DNA from: Anaerolineales bacterium
GTDB lineage: Bacteria; Chloroflexota; Anaerolineae; Aggregatilineales; UBA2796
Assembly (NCBI GenBank): GCA_015075625.1
Contig: JABTTZ010000004.1
Location: 248,001 to 312,000, forward strand
DNA: 64,000 nucleotides
Direction: 5' to 3'
In this document: positions 49,593 through 58,550 of the stretch, piece by piece
Layout: the number at the start of each line of letters is the position of its first letter
How positions within the stretch are numbered: the first letter of the stretch is position 1
The notes under the pieces: model-generated
What the model saw: only the letters and a program-made list of their open reading frames with translations
Databases searched by the model: none
What the model was told of the DNA's origin: nothing
Program-made: the position numbers and the translations under genes

Positions 49593-51560
49593 TCATTCCT
49601 CATTGCCTTCATCACGGCTGCCCGCCGAGGTGGAATCAAGCGTCATATCGGCTGCCGTTTGCATCTCGCGCATGGCGCTGCGGGCAGCCGCGCCAAATGC
49701 CAACCCCGCCGCAAGGAAGCCCAACCGCCGTGCCGCTAAGGAACGTTCGCGCCAACCAGAGGCGCGGAAAGCACAAAAGGCGAGCGCAATGTAATATTCC
49801 TTCCATTCCCCCGCCCTCCCCAATAGATCACTAGCAATCCGGCGCACTTCTTGAATGGCGCGAAATCCTTTGTAAAGAGGATGGTCTTGGTCAATTGGAA
49901 CTGGCGCATTTATGTTCCAGTTAAGGTGGTTAATGAGGGGCAAAACAGCGCGAACCTCTGCCCATGAATTGCCAATTTTGGGGGCGATCAAGTCTGTCAG
50001 TAGGCTGATCTCCAAGACCGCCCAATCAAAGAGTGTATGCCCATCGCGGGCGAGTTCAAAATCGATCAGCCAGGCATCGCCTGAAGGGGAAACAAGGATA
50101 TTCCCCGTATGCAAATCACCATGAATGGTGGAATAGCGCCCAGAAAGGCGCTGTCCTAATGCCCATCGATAGCGGCGAAACGGATTGGGAAGGGCATCAC
50201 TCACCCCGACTACTGGCGGCAAGGTAGCATCCATAAGGTTAAAATCCGGTTCAAGGGCGGCAATATCACGGGCGAGGAGGTCATCCCGCGTCTCGCTAAT
50301 GCGTCCGACTACACGCCCGACATGATTGCCACGTCGTAACGTGGAATCGCCGCCACGAAGATCAACGCGGCAAGCGTAGTTTTCCGCTTCCGGCTGGATG
50401 CTGCGTGCCATACGAATAATGGTTTCCCCCCCATCTCGCCCCCGCTTCAAGCGGATCACAACGAAATCTTCAAGGGCGACGATCTCCCCCGGATGACGTT
50501 CCTCCCCCCGACTCCACTCTCCTGTTGGGTGCAGGATTATTCCCTCCGATGGCATATCCTCCAGCGAGAGCGCCTCAAGGACAAGGGCGGGCGGCAAAAG
50601 AAGCTCGTATTCCTTCCATGCTTCGGGGGTATAGGTTGAGGATTGTTTCCACCACTGTCGTCCAAAGACCTCGAACAACTCATGGCGCAAAAAGCGTGCG
50701 AGTGCTTCCCCATCAACCTGTTCGGCATACTGCGCCAAATTGCGAGGGCGCTCATCGGGGGTGCCACCAACAAAGGTATATTTTAGCCCCCCATACGAAC
50801 TGTGTTCGGGGATGGTCAGATCGGACTCAATACGGGCGGTTTTTGGGGTCAGGCGGCTGCGAACGAATAAATCATAGCGTTCGCGCTCCATGCGCAAAGC
50901 GTGGTAATCGTGCAGTTTCACGATAACTGGTGCGTCGGTGCGGTCATCAGCGTGAAAGGGACGGATGAGGAGGACGGTTGCCCCGCTATAGCCGCTGTAT
51001 CCCTCTGTAAAGTAGGTTTCGATAACAATCTTTTCATAACGGCGAAACATATGACCCAACACAAGGCGCTGTTCATCCGTCAGACGTTCGCCGTTTTCAA
51101 TGGCTACTTCATTAGGCAAAATGGCAAGAATTTTGTCTTGAGATTGCTCTAACGCCCGATTTTGCAGCATAGTCGGATTAATGCCCTTCTTGCGCAAAAC
51201 GCGGACGGGTAAGCTATCCACTTCATCCAAAATGGCGTTCAAAAGCGCCCATTCAGGGGCGGTTGTTTCGGGGTTATTGGCTATGATCCGCCGTGTAGAG
51301 GCAAGAACGCGAGAGGCACGCGGCGTTTCTGGATAGCCGGACGAGGTGCGTGAACCATCCCCCATACCCGCCGTCTGGCGCACCTGATCGCGCAGGTCTT
51401 TAGGGGAAATCCCAAAATGCTCTAACCCATTCGTCAACAAGCCGCCCTCTAGCTTGGCAAGGGCGAGGAAAAGATGTTCAACCCCGAGGTAGAAATGCTT
51501 CAGCCGAGCGGACTCTTCCTGTGCCAACGCGAGGATTGCTTCCAAGCTAATTTTTTCCAC
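49593..51560 (-). CDS. Clp N-domain fused to an APH-like kinase domain
   Basis: 655 residues. Residues ~1-150 match a Clp N-domain: LEAILALAQEESARLKHFYL, GVEHLFLALAKLEGGLLTNG, then STRRIIANNPETTAPEWALL and VRVLRKKGINPTMLQNRALE. No AAA+ motor follows. From ~160, a two-lobed phosphotransferase-like part starts: Gly-rich/strand FTEGYSGYSGATVLLIRPFH, Lys in APVIVKLHDYHALRME, catalytic loop RYSTIHGDLHTGNILVS near 487-503 and metal-binding WLIDFELARDGHTLFDWAV. These are the marks of aminoglycoside/choline-kinase folds (and of a ternary-complex-associated kinase-like domain described in bacterial conflict systems). The ending AGSRDEGNEE is acidic. It faces clpC tail-to-tail. Substrate unknown. Confidence 0.82.
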   Translation of the reverse strand: MEKISLEAILALAQEESARLKHFYLGVEHLFLALAKLEGGLLTNGLEHFGISPKDLRDQVRQTAGMGDGSRTSSGYPETPRASRVLASTRRIIANNPETTAPEWALLNAILDEVDSLPVRVLRKKGINPTMLQNRALEQSQDKILAILPNEVAIENGERLTDEQRLVLGHMFRRYEKIVIETYFTEGYSGYSGATVLLIRPFHADDRTDAPVIVKLHDYHALRMERERYDLFVRSRLTPKTARIESDLTIPEHSSYGGLKYTFVGGTPDERPRNLAQYAEQVDGEALARFLRHELFEVFGRQWWKQSSTYTPEAWKEYELLLPPALVLEALSLEDMPSEGIILHPTGEWSRGEERHPGEIVALEDFVVIRLKRGRDGGETIIRMARSIQPEAENYACRVDLRGGDSTLRRGNHVGRVVGRISETRDDLLARDIAALEPDFNLMDATLPPVVGVSDALPNPFRRYRWALGQRLSGRYSTIHGDLHTGNILVSPSGDAWLIDFELARDGHTLFDWAVLEISLLTDLIAPKIGNSWAEVRAVLPLINHLNWNINAPVPIDQDHPLYKGFRAIQEVRRIASDLLGRAGEWKEYYIALAFCAFRASGWRERSLAARRLGFLAAGLAFGAAARSAMREMQTAADMTLDSTSAGSRDEGNEE

Positions 51561-51758
51561 GTATCGCCCTTGCCTTTTCCTTCCTAAATTAGGAGGAGTC
51601 TAACTGAAGGGTAGGATGATGAGAAGGGGCAAGACACTATTATCCCGAAATGATCTGAAAAGAATACATGAAACCTAACAGGTTTAGAATTTCCCCTTCA
51701 CCGCCGCGTCAAGCTCTGTTAGAATGCGATCCCCTATCTGATTCGAGGAGGTGCAGAC

Positions 51759-53597
51759 TTGACGACCTTCGTCGGCAGTTCGCCTACTAGGGCGGATGAT
51801 CCCTCACTCAAGACAGCGCCAGAAGGCGCAGAAGAACCCTCAATACCAACCCGTGAAGCAAATTTTCGGTGGCTTTTAAGCCACCTCCGTCCATACCGTT
51901 CAGCGGCAATCCTTGCCCTTGTGTGTGGGATGATCGGTGGGGCTGCCACCGCCGCCGGACCCTATTTCGTTGGACGAGTCATTGACCACCTTCGAGAGGG
52001 GACAACCCTTTCCCAAATTGGGGCGGATGTCTTGCTCTTTTTGGGGCTGACGGTCTTGGTGAACATCGCCTTTTTCGGGCAGCGCACCTTCAGCGGTTTC
52101 GTTGCCTATTCCGTTGATTTGGACGTTCGGCAAGCGCTGTTTGGGAATCTACTGCGTTTGGAGCAAGGCTTTTTCCAACGCTTTCCCCTTGGCGATCTCA
52201 TCTCGCGGATGCACAGCGATATTGAGATGATCTGGCGGCTGAACGCGATGTCCCTCACACGCGGTGGCAGTGCTGCCTTTCTCCTCCTTGCTACATTTTT
52301 TCTGCTCGCCTCGGTCAACCTCCTGCTGACACTCGCTGTGTTCGTTATCTTAGCCATCTCAACCCATTTTCAATTTCGGGCGGGGCGCGTACTAACACCG
52401 CTTTGGGAGCATGTTACCGATCAGGCGGGAACACTCTCCGCCCTTGTCCAAGATTCCGTCAGCGGTATTCAGACAATCAAGACCTTTCATCAAGAAGCAG
52501 ACACCGCCCGCGCCTATGCTGAACAAAATCGTGAGTTTCGCCGCCGTTGGCTCTTTTTTAAGCGGCGCAACGAGCCGGTAGGGATGCTCCCGAACATGAT
52601 CAGCGAGACGACAGCGGGCATTGTTGTGTTGTTCGGCGGTATTCTGACTCTGAATGGGGCAATGACGCTAGGCAATTTCACCCAATTCTTGCTTTACCTC
52701 GGCTATATTGCTGAGGCGCTTTTGCAGATTGGGACGATCTACCAACGTTACCAGCAAACACGGGGGGCATTCCGGCGGATAACACCGCTGCTGACGGATG
52801 CCAACATCAAAGACGAACCACATGCCTATGACCTTCCGCACCCAAAGGGAGCAATCACCTTTGAGGGGGTGAGCGTGATCCTCAATGGGAAAACGCTCTT
52901 AGAGGGCATCTCACTCCATATTCCGGCGGGGCAGACGGCTGCCATTGTTGGACCAACAGGCTGCGGAAAAACACTTTTGATCAGCCTTTTGGCACGTATC
53001 CTTGACCCCCATGTCGGGCGTGTTCTGGTTGATGGGATCGATGTGCGCGATGTGAAACTGAGCGCCTTACGAGCGGCAATTGCCTATGTTCCGCAGACTA
53101 CCTTCCTGTTCAGCCAACCGCTTCATACGAATGTCCGCATGAGCCGCGACGACGTGGACGATGAAATGCTTATGGGGGCGATCACCATTGCCGGCGTCGC
53201 CCGCGACCTCCCCCAACTTCCCGATGGGCTGAATACCCTTGTTGGGGAACGCGGGGTAATGCTCTCTGGAGGGCAAAAACAGCGTGTTGCTATTGCCCGC
53301 GCCGTCATTCATTCCCCGGCGATTTTGATCTTGGATGATGCTCTTTCGAGCGTGGATACGCACACTGCCGCTGATATTCTGGCGAACCTACGGGATGTGT
53401 TGCGGACGCGGACGAGCCTGATTATTGCTCATCGTATTGCCACCGTGAAAGATGCCGACATGATTTATGTCATGGATGAGGGACGGATTGTTGAACAAGG
53501 AAGCCATGAGGCGCTTATCGCCCTGAACGGACGCTATGCGCGGATGGTGGAGCGCGAACATCACGAGGAGGAACGTGCCAGCCATGTCAGCCCTTAA
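51759..53597 (+). CDS. ABC exporter half-transporter A (degenerate ATPase site)
   Basis: 612 residues: six-helix membrane domain at ~55-345 and ATPase at ~365-600. The TTG at 51759 has GAGGAGGT 6 nt upstream. Walker A AIVGPTGCGKTLLISLLARI, Q-loop AIAYVPQTTFLFSQPLHTNV, signature VMLSGGQKQRVAIARAVIHS and switch SLIIAHRIATV. Walker B reads ILILDDALSSVDTHT: the catalytic Glu is Asp, which is the mark of the degenerate site in heterodimeric exporters such as TM287/288 and BmrCD. The next gene overlaps it and carries the consensus Glu. Cargo (drug, lipid or peptide) unknown. Confidence 0.92.
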   Translation: MTTFVGSSPTRADDPSLKTAPEGAEEPSIPTREANFRWLLSHLRPYRSAAILALVCGMIGGAATAAGPYFVGRVIDHLREGTTLSQIGADVLLFLGLTVLVNIAFFGQRTFSGFVAYSVDLDVRQALFGNLLRLEQGFFQRFPLGDLISRMHSDIEMIWRLNAMSLTRGGSAAFLLLATFFLLASVNLLLTLAVFVILAISTHFQFRAGRVLTPLWEHVTDQAGTLSALVQDSVSGIQTIKTFHQEADTARAYAEQNREFRRRWLFFKRRNEPVGMLPNMISETTAGIVVLFGGILTLNGAMTLGNFTQFLLYLGYIAEALLQIGTIYQRYQQTRGAFRRITPLLTDANIKDEPHAYDLPHPKGAITFEGVSVILNGKTLLEGISLHIPAGQTAAIVGPTGCGKTLLISLLARILDPHVGRVLVDGIDVRDVKLSALRAAIAYVPQTTFLFSQPLHTNVRMSRDDVDDEMLMGAITIAGVARDLPQLPDGLNTLVGERGVMLSGGQKQRVAIARAVIHSPAILILDDALSSVDTHTAADILANLRDVLRTRTSLIIAHRIATVKDADMIYVMDEGRIVEQGSHEALIALNGRYARMVEREHHEEERASHVSP

Positions 53598-55398
53598 GTC
53601 ATTCACCGCCAGTACCAATCGTGCCGATGTGCCTCCTGATATGGTGCGAACAAAATTCACAGATCGCGGGTTGGTGCGCCTTCTAGGGCGTTTTCTCGTC
53701 CCGTTTGCCAAGCCGCTTGCCATTGTTTTTCTTGTTCTTCTGGGTGTGACAATCCTTGCCCTTGTGCCGCCGATCTTAATTCAGCGTGCCGTTGATGGAC
53801 CGATTGCTGCTGGTGATCTGAATGGGCTGATCCCACTCGGCATACTCTATTTTGTGGCGATCCTCGGCGTTTTCGTCCTGCGCTTTGCCTATACCTACCT
53901 GTTGCAAACGGTTGGGCAGAACGCCTTGTTAAGCATCCGGCAAACGCTCTTTGAACACATCCTGCGCCAAGACATGCGCTTTTTCAACACAACTCCCGTT
54001 GGGCAGATCGTCTCACGGCTCTCCAGCGATATTGAGGCGCTGACCGAATTGGTCTCAACAAGCATCGTCTTGGTCGTCAGCAACTTCATCACCCTGATTG
54101 GAGTGATCGTTGTGATGCTGCTCATGAACTGGCGCTTGGCGCTGCTCAGCTTTGTTGTGTTGCCCGTGATGATCTTTGCCACGCGCTACTTCCGCCGAAA
54201 AATCCGCGAGAATGCCGCCCGCTTACACAAAATTGTAGGCGATTATCAGGCATTCCTAAACGAGCATCTGGGCGGGATGTTGATCGTCCAACTCTTTGGA
54301 CGCGAGGCATGGAGTCGGGCGATGATGGGCGATATTTTAGGGCGCTACCGAGATACCCATGCCAAACTGCGTGATCTGTACACCTTTTTTGCTACTGTGC
54401 TGCAAAGTCTGACCGCAGTGGGCTTGGCGTTGGTCATGTATGGTGGCGGCAGCAATGTGCTTGCTGGGGTTGCCACACTGGGGACGCTCATCGCTTTCAC
54501 CCAATATACACAGCGGATGTTCCAGCCTATCCTCGCGCTCTCCGAACAATATGCCCAGATTCAAACGGCGCTGGCAGCCGGAGAGCGCATTGCCCGCCTG
54601 TTGGCGATAGAGCCAACGATTCACGACTCCAGCAACCCGCAGCAAATCACCGCCTTTCATGGGGCGATTCGCTTTGAGAATGTGACCTTCAGCTATGATG
54701 CTGGAATGCCCGTTTTGCGAGGAATTACCCTCGATATTCCGGCGGGTCAGCGTGTTGCTATTGTTGGGGCAACAGGGGCGGGAAAAACGTCCCTTGCCGG
54801 ACTGTTGGCTCGCTTTTACGATGTGGATGCTGGACGTATCCTGATTGATGGCATTGATCTGCGCGATTTGGCTGGAACAGATATCCATCGTTATGTGGTT
54901 GTTGTGCCGCAAAACCCGTATTGTTTCAATGGCACGATTGCCGATAACCTTCGCCTATTCAACCCCGCTATCACGCTAGAGCAGATGCGCACTGCCGCCG
55001 CCATAGCCGCCTCTGCGCCGTTCATCGAGCGGCTGCCCGGGGAGTACGATTACCGCCTTTTGCCCGGTGGGGCGAACCTCTCGCAGGGGCAGCGTCAGCT
55101 TTTGGCGCTGACACGGGCGCTCATCCATAGTCCAATGGGGATTCTCGTGCTGGATGAAGCGACCAGCAGCATTGATACCGAGACAGAGGCGCTGATTCAA
55201 GAGGGGTTAAAGCGTATTCTAAAAGACCGCACCAGTTTGACTATTGCTCACCGCCTCAGCACCGTCAGAGAGGCAGATCGCATCCTAGTGATGAGGCATG
55301 GGCAGATCGTTGAAGACGGGAATCATGCCTCCCTCTTAGAGGCAAGGGGTATCTATGCCGAGCTGCATGAGCGGCAGTTTGCTGAGGTAAGCCTTTAA
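53584..55398 (+). CDS. ABC exporter half-transporter B (consensus ATPase site)
   Basis: About 605 residues from the ATG at 53584, which lies 14 bp inside the previous gene and has GAGGAGGAA 10 nt upstream. Membrane domain ~35-340 (LVFLVLLGVTILALVPPILI region at the first helices, YLLQTVGQNALLSIRQTLFE). ATPase: Walker A VAIVGATGAGKTSLAGLLAR, signature GANLSQGQRQLLALTRALIH, and Walker B ILVLDEATSSIDTETEAL with the catalytic Glu. The signature has SQ in place of SG, found in many heterodimer partners. With half A it forms one exporter; each half contributes one mixed site. Confidence 0.93.
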   Translation: MSALKSFTASTNRADVPPDMVRTKFTDRGLVRLLGRFLVPFAKPLAIVFLVLLGVTILALVPPILIQRAVDGPIAAGDLNGLIPLGILYFVAILGVFVLRFAYTYLLQTVGQNALLSIRQTLFEHILRQDMRFFNTTPVGQIVSRLSSDIEALTELVSTSIVLVVSNFITLIGVIVVMLLMNWRLALLSFVVLPVMIFATRYFRRKIRENAARLHKIVGDYQAFLNEHLGGMLIVQLFGREAWSRAMMGDILGRYRDTHAKLRDLYTFFATVLQSLTAVGLALVMYGGGSNVLAGVATLGTLIAFTQYTQRMFQPILALSEQYAQIQTALAAGERIARLLAIEPTIHDSSNPQQITAFHGAIRFENVTFSYDAGMPVLRGITLDIPAGQRVAIVGATGAGKTSLAGLLARFYDVDAGRILIDGIDLRDLAGTDIHRYVVVVPQNPYCFNGTIADNLRLFNPAITLEQMRTAAAIAASAPFIERLPGEYDYRLLPGGANLSQGQRQLLALTRALIHSPMGILVLDEATSSIDTETEALIQEGLKRILKDRTSLTIAHRLSTVREADRILVMRHGQIVEDGNHASLLEARGIYAELHERQFAEVSL

Positions 55399-55464
55399 CG
55401 CCATGCCTATTGGCAAGTAGTAGTCCATCAGAACGCTAAACAAAGAAAGAGGCAGTCCTCATCC

Positions 55465-55540
55465 CCCGAACCCCCTTCTCCCTGTGGGAGAAGGGGGTTC
55501 GGGTTTCCAAGCCCCGAAGGGGTGGCTGCTTTCAGCCCGC
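55465..55540. repeat. C/G hairpin (copy 3) followed by 33-bp dispersed repeat
   Basis: CCCGAACCCCCTTCTCCC (55465-55482) and GGGAGAAGGGGGTTCGGG (55486-55503) form an 18-bp perfect stem with loop TGT. Directly after it, 55508-55540 equals 13964-13996 base for base. It lies in the 240-bp gap between the exporter and gyrB, which converge, so it may also end transcription. Confidence 0.8.
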
Positions 55541-55638
55541 TGCTTGAGCGGCGGCGACCCCGTGTAGTCGCCCCTACGGGGAGGCGAGGTGTGTCGGGAA
55601 AAGGGGTTCCTTAGAAATCCCTGTGGTGGACGACCACC

Positions 55639-57630
55639 CTAAATATCGAGCGTTGCCTCTTTCGAGTGAGTCATGATGAACTTCTTGCGCGGCGGCACTT
55701 CGGGACCCATGAGCATATCAAAAGTGTGATCGGCGGCGGCGGCATCATCAAAGGTTACTTGGAGAAGTGTCCGTTTTTCGGGATTCATCGTTGTTTCCCA
55801 AAGCTGGTCAGCGTTCATTTCTCCCAACCCTTTGTACCTCTGAACCCCCACTTTGTCCGGTTCAGGGTAGCCTTTCAGCAGCCGTTGCAAAAGGGCATCT
55901 TCCTTAACGCCACCTTCGGGATAGACATAGGTGGCGTTCTTCTTGTATTCCAAGCGGAAAATCGGCGGTTGAGCGATATAGAGCCGTCCAGCGGTGATCA
56001 TCGGCTGCATGTAGCGAAAGAAGAATGTTAGCAGCAGCGTTCGGATGTGGCTCCCATCGACATCCGCGTCGGTCATAATTATGAGTTTACCGTAGCGCAT
56101 CTTGTCCAGATTGAAGTCGTCGCGGATGCCCGTCCCTAAAGCGGCGATCAGCATTTTGATCGAGTCGCTGTCCAGAATTTTGTTCAGCGTGGCGCGTTCA
56201 GTGTTCAGGATTTTCCCCCGCAGCGGGAGAATAGCCTGGAAGTGCCGATCCCGTCCTTGTTTGGCGCTTCCGCCGGCGCTATCGCCCTCAACGATGTAAA
56301 TTTCGGTGTTTTCACCGCGATCACTGCAATCTGCCAATTTGCCGGGGAGTGTTGTATTGGCAAGGAAGCTCTTACGTTCGCCCAAAAGAAGTTCCCGCTG
56401 TTTATCGAGGGCGTCCTGAATACGCATCGTCGTCAGGCACTTGTCAACGATTTTCTTGCCCTCTTTGGGGTTGTTTTCCAACCATTCGTTGAACGCCTCG
56501 CTGACGACCTGCGCCACCGCCGGATTCACTTCGGGGTTCATCAACTTCACCTTCGTTTGCGATTCAAACTGGGGGTTTGGGTGACGAACACTGACAATGG
56601 CGGTTAAACCGTCAAGCGTATGGCGTCCGGTGAAGTTGGCATCTTTTTCCTTCAGGAAAGCAGATTTGCGAGCATAGTTGTTGATTGCCCGCGTCAGTGC
56701 CGTGCGCAAGCCAGTTTGGTGCGTCCCTCCATCGGGGGTGTTGATCGTGTTGGCAAAGGTGAGTTCGGTGCTATTTGTGCCATCCGTATATTGAAAGGCA
56801 AACTCCACCTCCATCTGTGCCTCGCGGGTTTGCCCCTCAATGATCATATTAAAGGTGCTTTGCCCGCTTCCGCTGACAACCTCATGAATGGCATCGCGGT
56901 TGCGATTGAGGTAACACACAAAGGCGCTCAAACCGCCCTCAAAGTAAAAAGTCGTTTCGCGGGGGAGGGGTGTTTCGCGTTCATCGATCAAGCTGATCGT
57001 CACCCCCCGCACCACATAGGCCATTTCGCGGAAACGATCTGCCAGCGTCTTGAAGTTGAGATCAAACTCTTGGCGAACGCCGGTGAAAATTTGATCGTCG
57101 GGGTAGAAGGTGATTCGCGTGCCCGTTCCTTCGCCTTCGCCCATCTCTCGGATGGCTTCCACCTCGCTGGTTTTGATCCCGCGTTCATAAGTCTGCCGCC
57201 AGAGATGCCCATCACGCATGACTTCGGCAACGCACCATGCGGAGACAGCATTCACTGCTTTCACCCCAACACCATGCAGCCCGCCAGAGACGGAATATGC
57301 CCCGCTACCAAACTTTCCGCCAGCATGGAGCGTGGTCAAGACTAATTCGAGAGTAGGAATGCCCTTTTGCCAGTGATTTTCCACCGGAATACCGCCGCCG
57401 TTATCGGTGACTGTGACAGAGCTATCAGGGTGAATGACGACTTCGATGAAATCACAACGCCCTGCCATTGCTTCATCGATGGCGTTATCAACCACCTCGT
57501 AAACAATGTGGTGTAAGGCGTGAACATCTGTGCCACCGATATACATGCCGGGGCGCTTGCGGACTGCCTCCAACCCTTCAAGTGCCTGAATATCACGTCC
57601 GGTTTGCTGATGTTGCGGGGTTGCCACCAC
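55639..57630 (-). CDS. gyrB: DNA gyrase subunit B
   Basis: 663 residues. ATPase: IQALEGLEAVRKRPGMYIGG near 14-33, YEVVDNAIDEAMAGRCD (catalytic Glu and Asn), VTDNGGGIPVENH, SGGLHGVGVKAVNAVS, and the lysine loop TRAINNYARKS nearby. TOPRIM: IVEGDSAGGSAKQGRDRHFQ near 445-464, ITDADVDGSHIRTLLLTFFF-type block (IIMTDADVDGSHIRTLLLTF) near 525. C-terminus GEMNADQLWETTMNPEKRTL, with no long insertion. AGGAGGT lies 3-6 nt before two consecutive GTG codons (57630, 57627). The second gives better spacing. gyrA is not in the window. Confidence 0.96.
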   Translation of the reverse strand: MVATPQHQQTGRDIQALEGLEAVRKRPGMYIGGTDVHALHHIVYEVVDNAIDEAMAGRCDFIEVVIHPDSSVTVTDNGGGIPVENHWQKGIPTLELVLTTLHAGGKFGSGAYSVSGGLHGVGVKAVNAVSAWCVAEVMRDGHLWRQTYERGIKTSEVEAIREMGEGEGTGTRITFYPDDQIFTGVRQEFDLNFKTLADRFREMAYVVRGVTISLIDERETPLPRETTFYFEGGLSAFVCYLNRNRDAIHEVVSGSGQSTFNMIIEGQTREAQMEVEFAFQYTDGTNSTELTFANTINTPDGGTHQTGLRTALTRAINNYARKSAFLKEKDANFTGRHTLDGLTAIVSVRHPNPQFESQTKVKLMNPEVNPAVAQVVSEAFNEWLENNPKEGKKIVDKCLTTMRIQDALDKQRELLLGERKSFLANTTLPGKLADCSDRGENTEIYIVEGDSAGGSAKQGRDRHFQAILPLRGKILNTERATLNKILDSDSIKMLIAALGTGIRDDFNLDKMRYGKLIIMTDADVDGSHIRTLLLTFFFRYMQPMITAGRLYIAQPPIFRLEYKKNATYVYPEGGVKEDALLQRLLKGYPEPDKVGVQRYKGLGEMNADQLWETTMNPEKRTLLQVTFDDAAAADHTFDMLMGPEVPPRKKFIMTHSKEATLDI

Positions 57631-57807
57631 CTACCTCCTAAGAGAATGCTTGTTTGGGAGATTCGCACTGTGTTCTAGTCAGTACCATTACCAAAATGAT
57701 AAAAATCAAAGCGATAAAACGCCGAAAAATCACGTCCCAATGTGCCGGGAAACATGCTTATTATACCACACTGCAAAGGCGAGTTCAAGAATAAGTGTTC
57801 GAGGGAT

Positions 57808-58197
57808 TCAGCGGGAGACAACAACCTCGGCAAAGCGGAGAATACGGCTTGCTGTTTGGTAACCCCGTCGTCGTTCAGCAACAACAACACCCGCCGGCAT
57901 CCCCGGTTCGTCGGCGGCTTCTACGGCGCGGTGGCGGCGTGGATCAAAGGGCTGCCCCACCGCTGGAATGGGGCGAACGCCCTCCCGTTCAAAAAGGTCG
58001 AGAAGCCGCCGCAGCAGGACGCGCTGCCCCTCTAACCAACCACTTAGAATATCGTGAGCGGTTGGGTCAGCAAGGGTTGTAAGTTGCACCGTTCCGCTCT
58101 CGATTGCTTTTTCAATCCCATCGACAACGGGCATGAGTGCCTCGATCCACTTCAAGGCGGGGCTGCTCCCGCTGATTGCCGTCCCTCGCATCATCAT
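57808..58197 (-). CDS. short GrpE-like protein
   Basis: 129 residues, while usual GrpE has 170-210. The part kept is the C-terminal half: PALKWIEALMPVVDGIEKAI (end of the helix and start of the four-helix bundle), LEGQRVLLRRLLDLFEREGV, VGQPFDPRRHRAVEAADEPG and AERRRGYQTASRILRFAEVV, which match the GrpE bundle and beta-wing. The long N-terminal coiled coil is nearly absent. GrpE is the nucleotide exchange factor for DnaK. The start ATG overlaps the stop of the J-domain gene (ATGA). No dnaK stands beside it. Confidence 0.82.
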   Translation of the reverse strand: MMMRGTAISGSSPALKWIEALMPVVDGIEKAIESGTVQLTTLADPTAHDILSGWLEGQRVLLRRLLDLFEREGVRPIPAVGQPFDPRRHRAVEAADEPGMPAGVVVAERRRGYQTASRILRFAEVVVSR

Positions 58198-58550
58198 ACG
58201 GACTCCTTAATCATACCGGGCAAGGGGCGAAAATCGTCCCGAAACTCTGTTCGGTTCAGGTCACTGTGACGCCGCGCCTCAAAAAATAGATCCTCAGGGT
58301 GAAAGGTCAGATCGGGCGGCGGAAGGCGGCGTGGGGGGATATACGGCGGCGGCGGGTGTACGATCTGCCGATCTGTATCGGCGCGGGCATCGGGCGTGCG
58401 AAGGGCATCATAGGCGGCGCGGATGCGGCGAAAACCCTCTGGATCACGTTCAGGGGGATGCTCTTTCACCAAGGCGAAATAGGCATTCTTGATCGCCGCA
58501 GCGGTGGCATCGGGCGTAACCCCTAAGATGGTATACGGTGTTTCTGCCAT
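58194..58550 (-). CDS. small J-domain protein with HPP instead of HPD
   Basis: 118 residues from the ATG at 58550, which overlaps the TPR gene stop (TGATG). Residues ~1-60 are a J domain: ETPYTILGVTPDATAAAIKN, AYFALVKEHPPERDPEGFRR and IRAAYDALRTPDAR. The essential HPD tripeptide between helices II and III is HPP, so classical stimulation of DnaK is doubtful, although an 'HPP(E/D)RDPE.F..I' subgroup of short J proteins is common. A Pro-rich middle (VHPPPPYIPPRRLPPP) and an ending FHPEDLFFEARRHSDLN follow. Between a TPR protein and a short GrpE, all coupled. Confidence 0.82.
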   Translation of the reverse strand: MAETPYTILGVTPDATAAAIKNAYFALVKEHPPERDPEGFRRIRAAYDALRTPDARADTDRQIVHPPPPYIPPRRLPPPDLTFHPEDLFFEARRHSDLNRTEFRDDFRPLPGMIKESV

